Below are positions 1 through 5,608 of a stretch of 11,391 nucleotides of DNA, one piece after another; position 1 is the stretch's first letter; every line of letters begins with the position of its first letter. The stretch covers positions 1 to 11,391 of the forward strand of contig MNRQ01000029.1 in assembly GCA_001916035.1 (NCBI GenBank), written 5' to 3'. Below the pieces are notes generated by a model. The model worked only from the letters and a program-made list of their open reading frames with translations. It ran no database searches and was not told where the DNA came from. The position numbers were made by a program, and so were the translations under genes. Origin of the DNA: Clostridium sp. 27_14 (lineage in GTDB: Bacteria > Bacillota > Clostridia > TANB77 > CAG-508).

Positions 1-370
1 TATGTTTATTTTTGGTCATTTAAACAATATCATTTTTGTGCTCTCTTTTCAATATTTTATTTTCAATGTATTTGTGACATATCTATTTTAAACCTATAAG
101 TACAAAAAAATTCATTAACATGATCTCATAATTCAGAACAAAAAAACTGTTCATATATGTATACAATTTTCCAAATGCATTTTAATACATAAAATTATTG
201 TACATCTAAAAAGAATCTCTATAGTATTGAAGTGAACCCTCTTTATTAAATTTTTTGTCTAATAATTTGGGTTCACTTCACTATAGAGCTCTCTTTTTAT
301 ATAAAAACACTCACTTACAAAATATCATGCAATAGCTAAATATTTTGTATAAAAAAATTATAAAAAAGTT
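1..370. other. Gene-free left flank with hairpins
   Basis: No open reading frame of convincing length or composition occurs on either strand here. The stretch lies downstream of the minus-strand gene that ends at 371. It contains the large inverted repeat at 217-288 (listed separately) and a second perfect 10-bp inverted repeat, 316-325 (TACAAAATAT) with 340-349 (ATATTTTGTA), which has a 14-nt loop and no T-run of its own. A possible rightward promoter (TTGTGA 72-77, 17-nt spacer, TATAAG 95-100) would point at the 217-288 hairpin, but such matches are common by chance in DNA this AT-rich. Confidence 0.6.
217..288. terminator. Long bidirectional hairpin terminator
   Basis: The left arm 217-239 and right arm 269-288 form 20 base pairs (CTCTATAGT and GAAGTGAACCC with their complements), interrupted only by a 3-nt bulge in the left arm. 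Inside, 243-248 (TTATTA) can pair with 260-265 (TAATAA), closing an 11-nt loop. On the plus strand the stem is followed by CTCTCTTTTTAT; on the minus strand it is followed by ATTCTTTTTAG, so it could terminate in both directions. It lies about 80 nt beyond the stop of the membrane-protein gene. The stem is longer than an ordinary terminator needs, so a small mobile or structural-RNA element is an alternative. Confidence 0.5.
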
Positions 371-1096
371 CTAATCTTCATCATAAAATTTAATCAGTTG
401 TTGAGCAACTTTAATTTCATACCATGTTGGTTCAGCTAACTGGCTTCTTCCAACTATATTATAATATAATAATATCAATATTATGCAAACCAAAATTATT
501 GCAATTGAATTATTAAGTATTGTACAAAGTATATTTTTTGTCAATATCCACAGAACAAAAAATGATATATGTATAATATCATCTATATAAATAAAAAATG
601 GTACTTTAAAAGATGCTTTTTTTATCTCTTCTACAGTAGGTACTTTTTTTAATTTATTATATGCATTAATTGTCTTACATAAAGCTCCTTTCCGCCTTGC
701 CATAGTTCTTTCTGTTTTTAAATATTTTATTTTCATCCTATTTTCAAAAACTCTATTTAATACAAATGTACAAATTAAAAGTGCTCTAAATACCTCTCTT
801 AACATTCCAGTTTGAGCTGCTGAACAAAAAATCAATAATAGTTCAACTATCCAAAATGTATCCCGTAGCACTCTCAATTTAAAACATTCTTCTTTGCTTA
901 ATACTTCCTTTTCTAACATTTTTACTTTAGTCTTTTTATTAAAATTCTTATAAATTTTCTCTGCATATGAAGCCATATGCTTTTCTAACTCAATCCTCTC
1001 TGATTTTTCATTACTAAGATATGCATAATCACCTACAATCATTGCCATTTCATTTTGTGTTACTAAAATTTTTTTAATCCGATTCTTTTTCTTCAT
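371..1096 (-). CDS. Four-helix membrane protein, unknown function
   Basis: I do not recognise this 241-residue protein. The N-terminal 75 residues are basic and hydrophilic. Four hydrophobic segments follow, at about residues 81-97, 99-115, 167-187 and 194-213, with a basic loop (about 118-165) between the pairs and a short C-terminal tail rich in E, W, Y and K. No signal peptide or catalytic motif is visible. The tail (QLAEPTWYEIKVAQQL) faintly recalls the end of DUF1385 membrane proteins, but the GGQAV-type N-terminal hallmark of that family is absent, so I do not assign it. The ATG at 1096 is supported by AAAGGA seven nt upstream and by a consensus promoter. It uses the Arg codon CGG twice (residues 6 and 135), a codon I find in no other intact gene here. 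It is transcribed alone, divergently from asnB. Confidence 0.75.
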   Translation of the reverse strand: MKKKNRIKKILVTQNEMAMIVGDYAYLSNEKSERIELEKHMASYAEKIYKNFNKKTKVKMLEKEVLSKEECFKLRVLRDTFWIVELLLIFCSAAQTGMLREVFRALLICTFVLNRVFENRMKIKYLKTERTMARRKGALCKTINAYNKLKKVPTVEEIKKASFKVPFFIYIDDIIHISFFVLWILTKNILCTILNNSIAIILVCIILILLYYNIVGRSQLAEPTWYEIKVAQQLIKFYDED

Positions 1097-1123
1097 AATT
1101 TTTTCCTTTCAAAGTTTTTTATT

Positions 1124-1152
1124 ATTTTATCATTTGTATAAAATTATGTCAA
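1124..1152 (-). promoter_or_regulatory. Sigma-A promoter of membrane-protein gene
   Basis: Read on the minus strand, a perfect -35 TTGACA (1152-1147) is followed by exactly 17 nt and a -10 TAAAAT (1129-1124), one base off consensus. Transcription would start near 1117, giving a leader of about 20 nt that contains the AAAGGA ribosome site (1109-1104) and leads to the ATG at 1096. The near-consensus match and correct placement support a gene expressed under normal growth. Confidence 0.75.
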
Positions 1153-1189
1153 TTCTTTTATAACATATATATTTTTTTATCATAATATA

Positions 1190-1215
1190 TATAATATAAA
1201 TAAATGGAGGTAACT
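1190..1215 (+). promoter_or_regulatory. Candidate -10 and RBS of asnB
   Basis: A perfect -10 hexamer TATAAT lies at 1190-1195, but no good -35 is found 16-18 nt upstream and TG does not precede it, so the promoter call is weak. The ribosome site GGAGG at 1206-1210 is clear and sits five nt before the ATG at 1216. It overlaps the other in-frame ATG at 1204, which is therefore not the start. If this -10 is used, the leader is only about 14 nt long, leaving no room for a T-box. Confidence 0.4.
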
Positions 1216-3070
1216 ATGTGTGGATTTGTAGGATTTGTAAATTTAAAACAAAAATTTGAATATACTAAAGAAATTGATTTATTAAAAAAAATGAATAATA
1301 CTCTTTCTAAAAGAGGACCTGACGAAGAAGGATATTACATTAATGATTCTATCTGTATGGCACACAAAAGATTAATTGTTATAGACCCTAAAGGTCGGAA
1401 AGCAACCAATGATTGAAAAATACAATTATGGAGATTTTGTAATTGTATATAACGGTCAAATATATAATACAAAAGAATTAAAAGAAACATTAATAAAAAA
1501 TGGATTTACATTTGAAGGACATTGTGACACAGAAATTCTGCTGAAAAGCTATATTCATTACGGAAATGATGTTATACGTCATCTAAATGGTATTTTTGCA
1601 TTTGCCATTTGGAATCAAAAAGAGCAGGAACTTTTTATAGCAAGAGACCATTTTGGAGTTAAACCTTTATTCTATACATTTTTTAATAACTCTTTAATTT
1701 TTGCCTCAGAACTAAAGGCAATTTTTAAATATCCAAGTATCGAAAAAATTATTGATGCTAAAGGTCTGGGTGAATTATTTGGAATAGGACCTGCTCATAC
1801 TTCTGGAACAACTATTTTTAAAAACATTTATGAACTAAAACCAGCACATTTCGCTATATACAATGACTCTGGATTTCATATTCAAAGATATTGGAAACTT
1901 ATTTCCAAGCCTCATACTGATAGTTTAGAAACAACTTGTGAAAAAGTAAAATTTTTATTAAATGATGCTATAACTCGTCAATTAGTATCTGATGTTCCTC
2001 TATGCACATTTCTTTCTGGAGGCTTAGACTCTAGTATTATTACAAAATTTGCTGCTGATTACTGTAAAAAGCAAAATTTGCCCCCTTTAGATACATACTC
2101 TATTGATTATGTAGATAATGATAAAAACTTTGTTAAAAGTGATTTTCAGCCAAATTCTGATAATTATTATATAGAACTTATGAACAAAAATCTTCATACT
2201 AAACATCACTCTATTGTTATTGATACTCCTGAATTAGCAAAATATTTAGAAGATGCTATGATTGCAAGAGATATGCCTGGTATGGCAGATATTGACTCTT
2301 CTCTACTTTTATTTTGTAAAAATGTAAAAAAAGAAATGACAGTTTCACTAACTGGAGAATGTGCCGATGAAATTTTTGGAGGTTATCCATGGTTTTTCCG
2401 TACAGATAGTCTAAATAGTGGTACATTTCCATGGTCCATTGCTATAGAAGAAAGACAAAAATTATTAAATACAAAAATTGCATCAAAAATCAATTTAAAA
2501 GATTATATTGATTTCAGATACAATGAAAGTTTATCTGAAGTTGATATTCTCGATGCAGATTCTAAAGAAACTGCTGAAAAAAGAAAAATTTCATATTTAA
2601 CATTAAATTGGTTCATGCAAACTTTACTTGACCGTTCTGATAGAATGGCTATGTATAACGGTTTTGAACTTCGTGTACCTTTCTGTGATTATAGATTAGC
2701 CCAATATGTATGGAATATTCCTTGGGAAATGAAGGCTTTAAACGGTCGTGAAAAAGGATTACTTAGATATATTTGTCGTGATTTTCTTCCTAAAGAAATT
2801 GTTGATAGAAAAAAATCTCCTTATCCAAAAACTCATAATCCAACATACTTAAACACTGTGAAATATATGCTTTCTGAAATTATGAAAAAGCCAAATGCTC
2901 CTATTAATTATATTTTAAACAAAGATTACATTTTAGATATCCTTGCAACTGATGGCAATTCCTTTTCTCGCCCATGGTTTGGTCAATTAATGACTGGGCC
3001 TCAATTGATGGCTTATCTATGCCAGGTTAATATGTGGCTTGAAATGTATCAGCCTAAAATTGAAATTTAA
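1216..3070 (+). pseudogene. asnB: Asparagine synthetase (glutamine-hydrolysing), frameshifted
   Basis: AsnB makes asparagine from aspartate, ATP and glutamine. The start is ATG 1216, because it puts the catalytic Cys directly after Met (MCGFVGF). Ignoring one extra base near 1395, the product is 617 residues, normal for Bacillota AsnB/AsnO. The glutaminase half shows Cys2, RGPD (33-36), YNGQIYN (78-84) and ARDHFGVKP (142-150). The synthetase half shows the PP-loop SGGLDSS (267-273) and GECADEIFGGYPW (380-392). As written, the first frame stops at 1416 after 67 codons. The second frame, opening at ATG 1409, encodes 553 residues that keep the whole synthetase domain but lack Cys2. Re-initiation there could give at most an ammonia-dependent enzyme. 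Both halves are otherwise uninterrupted, so the lesion is recent, a sequencing error, or recoding. Confidence 0.9.
1393..1398 (+). other. asnB: Frameshift site in asnB (extra base)
   Basis: The sequence reads GGTCGG. Removing T1395 or C1396 gives Gly-Gly and restores GGKQPM followed directly by the second frame. This matches the usual AsnB stretch between the RL-V-ID strand and the YNG-IYN motif. Continuing in the first frame gives eight unrelated residues and then TGA at 1414-1416, which overlaps the ATG at 1409. The extra base is not in a homopolymer run. The zero-frame codon at the lesion is CGG, which is rare in this window. Confidence 0.85.
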
Positions 3071-3073
3071 GTA

Positions 3074-3105
3074 AAAATAGAGGTTCTGTGAAGAATCTCT
3101 ATTTT
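3074..3105. terminator. Bidirectional terminator, asnB / PHP gene
   Basis: A 13-bp stem pairs 3074-3086 (AAAATAGAGGTTC) with 3093-3105 (GAATCTCTATTTT). It contains one G-T wobble and a 6-nt loop, TGTGAA. The hairpin begins three nt after the asnB stop codon. On the minus strand it is followed by a T-run (TTTTTACTT) about 85 nt beyond the stop of the convergent PHP gene, so it can serve both. The T-run on the plus side (TTTTATATT) is broken by A residues, so efficiency in that direction is less certain. Confidence 0.65.
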
Positions 3106-3188
3106 ATATTAGAAAATTTATGCAAATTTTATTGTGTTTTGACTTCTTTTACACAACTTATCTTTTCTATGTATTCCATTAATTTTTT

Positions 3189-4019
3189 CTATGTCATTTC
3201 TAAATTTTCATTACAAAAATGCAGTTTATTTATAACATCTTGTCCTATATGTTTATTTGCAGTTTTCACAGCTTTTTCATAATTCATTATTTGATATTCA
3301 AAGTGTGCATCTACACCATATAATACCTTCAATTTTTTATATTCTGAAGCTATTTTCCAAAATTCTTTACATGGATATACAATATTTTCTCTTCTCCCTA
3401 TTATACATTCATTGGGATGAGATAAATTAATTTCTATTGGTATTTCATATTTTTCTGCTGTACTACAAATTATATGTGCAACTTTTTTATCTACTTCTGT
3501 GTAGTTGTCTCTACTTAACAAATATACATCTGGATGCGCTATTATATCTGGTATATTCTTTTCAATTGCTGTTTTTATATACTCTGCATATTTTAAGACA
3601 TCTTCATCAGTAAATTTTTGTTTTCTCAAAAATTTCAGTTCATTGTTCTCATCATATATAAAGTGTTGTCCTAGAATTATCTTATCTGTTTCATTTTTAA
3701 GTTCAAACAAGTTTTCTTCTTGTCCTGGTAAATACTCAACCTCAAATCCTGTTTCTATTTCTATTTTGTTTTTATACTTTTCTTTTAGGGACTTTATGCT
3801 ATGTAAGTAATCATCTTTCTCATTATACTCCATTCTCATATTTTCTCTAAAATCTATTCTTTCCTTTTGAGGGCAATGGTCTGTAAAAGCTATCTTGGTA
3901 AAACCCTTCTTTATAAATAATTTCACAAACTCTTCATCTGTCATATTATTGTCAGCATGTCCACATCTTCTTGTATGTGTATGATAATTAAATTTTTGCA
4001 TAAATTCTTTATTATTCAT
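3189..4019 (-). CDS. PHP-family phosphoesterase, histidinol-phosphatase-like
   Basis: A cytoplasmic metal-dependent phosphoesterase of the PHP superfamily, closest by motif order to the HisJ/HisK type that dephosphorylates histidinol phosphate. Metal-ligand motifs, numbered from the chosen start, appear in the expected order: HTHT at 13-16 with CGH at 19-21, FTDH (45-48), GFEVEY (91-96), GQH (117-119), AHPD (161-164), EINLS (196-200) and GVDAH (235-239). The 276-residue length fits B. subtilis HisJ (about 268). ATG 4019 is preferred: AGGAG at 4031-4027 lies seven nt upstream of it but only one nt from the alternative ATG at 4025. It follows the ATPase gene on the same strand without a visible terminator, so they are probably co-transcribed. 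No other his gene is nearby, so the true substrate could be another phosphate ester. Confidence 0.85.
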   Translation of the reverse strand: MNNKEFMQKFNYHTHTRRCGHADNNMTDEEFVKLFIKKGFTKIAFTDHCPQKERIDFRENMRMEYNEKDDYLHSIKSLKEKYKNKIEIETGFEVEYLPGQEENLFELKNETDKIILGQHFIYDENNELKFLRKQKFTDEDVLKYAEYIKTAIEKNIPDIIAHPDVYLLSRDNYTEVDKKVAHIICSTAEKYEIPIEINLSHPNECIIGRRENIVYPCKEFWKIASEYKKLKVLYGVDAHFEYQIMNYEKAVKTANKHIGQDVINKLHFCNENLEMT

Positions 4020-4029
4020 TTTCATTCTC

Positions 4030-4176
4030 CTAACTTATATTATCTACATGTATTGCTACATCACCTAATTTCTTAAATAAATCATTATATAGTTCTTTTT
4101 TGTCAATTACTATTATTACTTGTTTTCCCCTAATAGTATAAATTAAATTTTTAATATTTTCTATTTTAAAAGCCAA
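4030..4176 (-). pseudogene. 48-codon ATG-less ORF, possible ORF6N remnant
   Basis: An open frame between the ATPase and PHP genes overlaps the end of the ATPase by 16 nt; its stop overlaps the PHP ribosome site. It runs from a TTG right after an in-frame TAA and contains no ATG. No Shine-Dalgarno sequence precedes the TTG. The translation looks protein-like: an IENIKNLIYTIRGKQV segment, then IDKKELYNDLFKKLGDVAIH. The first part resembles the start of ORF6N-domain (phage-type) proteins, which typically read IYTIRG-QV followed by D and LY at similar spacing; here D and LY fall at the matching positions. I infer a truncated remnant, but a small translationally coupled peptide or a chance open frame is possible. 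Confidence 0.3.
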
Positions 4177-5348
4177 TTAGCTAAATCATATATTTGAATG
4201 CCTTCGTACTGATAATCATCATGTCTAGTTCTTGCAATTAATATCTTTGGATATGCATCTTTTATTTTTAGTAATGGTCTTACTTCTCTCTCAAAAGTTT
4301 TATCGTCACTTATGTTATCAGAGACTTGAACATATATTTTTTCATTCATTTTCATTGCAACAAAATCTACTTCAGCATTGTAGAGTTCTCCAACATAAAT
4401 TTCATACCCTCTCCTTAATAATTCAATTGCAACTATATTTTCGTATATTCTTCCATAATTCATATTTTTAGTTCCAAGTTTTGCATATTTAAAAGTTTGA
4501 TCTACCAAATAATATTTATCCACAGATGACAAGTATCTTTTTCCTTGAATATCATATCTTCTTATTTTATAAAAAGCAAAAGCATCACACAAATAATTTA
4601 TATAGTTAGCTATTGTTTTATCATTAGTATTTATACTTGCTTGATTTAAAATATTTGCAATTTTTCTATACGAAGTTAAATTTGAAACATTATCCATCAT
4701 AAATTCAGTTAAACTATCCATTAGTCCAATATTTTGAATATTATATTTTTGTTGTATATCTCTAACAATTAAAGCATTATACACATCGTTTATATAATTA
4801 TATTTTTTATTCACATCATTATAAATATATGAGCCAGCCATTCCTCCTTCAAGAACATATTTTTCAAAAGCATCTTGTGCATTCTCATAATTAAAGTATT
4901 TCATAAATTCTTTAAAAGAAAATGGGTATACTTGTATTTCATATGTTCTACCTGTAAATAATGTTGCTAAATCACTACTTAATAAAAAAGCATTTGAACC
5001 AGTTATATATATATCATATTTTTCTTCTGCATGTAAACTATTTATTGTTCTTTCAAATTCTTTACACATTTGAACTTCATCTATTAATACAAAATTATTT
5101 TTTCCTACTATATAATGTTTCTCTATATAATTATTTAAAGATATATAATCTCTTAAATTATCAAATTTGACTAAATTAAAATTAATATCAATTATATTAT
5201 AATCCTTTATATTTTCTATAATGTAATTTTTAAACATTTCCAATAGTTTTGACTTTCCGCTACGTCTAACACCTGTTATAACCTTAATGTCTGGTGTTCC
5301 TATGACTTCTATTAATTCTTTTAAATATTCTCTCTTTATTAATTTCAT
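4161..5348 (-). CDS. AAA-family ATPase with DUF4143 domain
   Basis: This 395-residue soluble protein has the layout of the AAA_14 plus DUF4143 family. The N-terminal ATPase has Walker A GVRRSGKS (26-33), Walker B FVLIDEVQ (86-93), a sensor-like ITGSNA (115-120) and an Arg-bearing FTGRTYEI (131-138). The C-terminal part has the restriction-endonuclease-like pattern of DUF4143: E303, AEVDF at 325-329, and IYVQVSD (338-344), where Gln takes the place of the catalytic Lys, so nuclease activity is doubtful. The family is widespread, often in several copies per genome, and has no settled function. ATG 5348 follows GAGGTG (5364-5359) by ten nt. It is the first gene of a minus-strand group that continues into the PHP phosphoesterase. 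Its promoter carries a striking inverted repeat. Confidence 0.85.
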   Translation of the reverse strand: MKLIKREYLKELIEVIGTPDIKVITGVRRSGKSKLLEMFKNYIIENIKDYNIIDINFNLVKFDNLRDYISLNNYIEKHYIVGKNNFVLIDEVQMCKEFERTINSLHAEEKYDIYITGSNAFLLSSDLATLFTGRTYEIQVYPFSFKEFMKYFNYENAQDAFEKYVLEGGMAGSYIYNDVNKKYNYINDVYNALIVRDIQQKYNIQNIGLMDSLTEFMMDNVSNLTSYRKIANILNQASINTNDKTIANYINYLCDAFAFYKIRRYDIQGKRYLSSVDKYYLVDQTFKYAKLGTKNMNYGRIYENIVAIELLRRGYEIYVGELYNAEVDFVAMKMNEKIYVQVSDNISDDKTFEREVRPLLKIKDAYPKILIARTRHDDYQYEGIQIYDLANWLLK

Positions 5349-5370
5349 AATGATTATTCACCTCATATAT

Positions 5371-5399
5371 ATTATATCATTCATTTCGCAAAAAGTAAA
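5371..5399 (-). promoter_or_regulatory. Extended -10 promoter of ATPase gene
   Basis: On the minus strand, TGA-TATAAT forms an extended -10 (TGnTATAAT), with the hexamer at 5376-5371. Seventeen nt upstream of the hexamer is TTTACT (5399-5394), a 4/6 match to the -35 consensus. The predicted start, near 5364, leaves a very short leader that begins at the GAGGTG ribosome site. The spacer between the hexamers is filled by one arm of the 5381-5421 inverted repeat. Confidence 0.6.
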
Positions 5400-5421
5400 T
5401 ATTTGTTTTTTTGCGAAATGA
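5381..5421. promoter_or_regulatory. 14-bp inverted repeat, candidate operator
   Basis: Two perfect 14-bp arms, TCATTTCGCAAAAA (5381-5394) and TTTTTGCGAAATGA (5408-5421), are separated by 13 bp. One arm occupies the spacer between the -35 and -10 of the ATPase promoter and the other lies just upstream of the -35. This is the geometry expected for a repressor that blocks RNA polymerase. The arm centres are 27 bp apart, between two and three helical turns. It lies upstream of the predicted start, so it is not a leader hairpin of this gene. I recognise no known regulator for TTTCGCAAAA, and no repressor gene is adjacent. Confidence 0.55.
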
Positions 5422-5560
5422 TTATTATTATATCTATTTATTAAATTAATATTCAGAATTTGCATTATTATTTTTTATTTTAGTAATCACATATGTTTTA
5501 TATTATTTTTTTCGTTATTTTTATAAAAAAGTTCATTTTTGCAGATTGTGTATTTTCTTC

Positions 5561-5607
5561 TTTAATTATAAAAAAGGTCGCAAAATGCGGCCTTTTTTAT
5601 AATTAAA
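5561..5607 (-). terminator. clpB intrinsic terminator
   Basis: A 22-bp near-perfect palindrome (5561-5582 with 5586-5607) surrounds a 3-nt loop. It has a GC-rich core (GGTCGCA / TGCGGCC) flanked by A6 and T6, and it starts one base after the clpB stop codon. The single imperfection is a G-T wobble when read on the plus strand and a C-A mismatch on the minus strand, the direction clpB needs. It probably also blocks transcription from the other side. Between it and the ATPase promoter (5422-5560) I see no gene or other signal. Confidence 0.85.
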
Positions 5608-5608
5608 T

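Noticed and set aside
72..100. Promoter-like TTGTGA, 17 nt, TATAAG pointing right toward the 217-288 hairpin, as for a small RNA.
   Set aside because: Imperfect hexamers at legal spacing arise often in AT-rich DNA, and nothing in the following 115 bases supports a conserved RNA; kept only as a note under the hairpin finding.
1204..1215. Alternative asnB start at ATG 1204, adding four residues before MCG.
   Set aside because: It overlaps the GGAGG ribosome site and would bury the Cys that must become the free N-terminal nucleophile.
1414..1416. TGA in asnB as a recoded Trp or selenocysteine codon.
   Set aside because: Reading through TGA soon meets another stop, and the conserved sequence continues in a different frame, so a frame change is required.
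211..3102. The 12-mer AAGAATCTCTAT occurs at the hairpin at 211-222 and again in the asnB terminator at 3091-3102.
   Set aside because: A single shared AT-rich 12-mer is expected by chance in a window of this size and composition, and the rest of the two hairpins is unrelated.
3088..3282. Plus-strand 64-codon frame after asnB.
   Set aside because: It starts inside the terminator loop, overlaps the end of the PHP gene antisense, and has the Phe/Ser/Leu-rich composition of a shadow frame.
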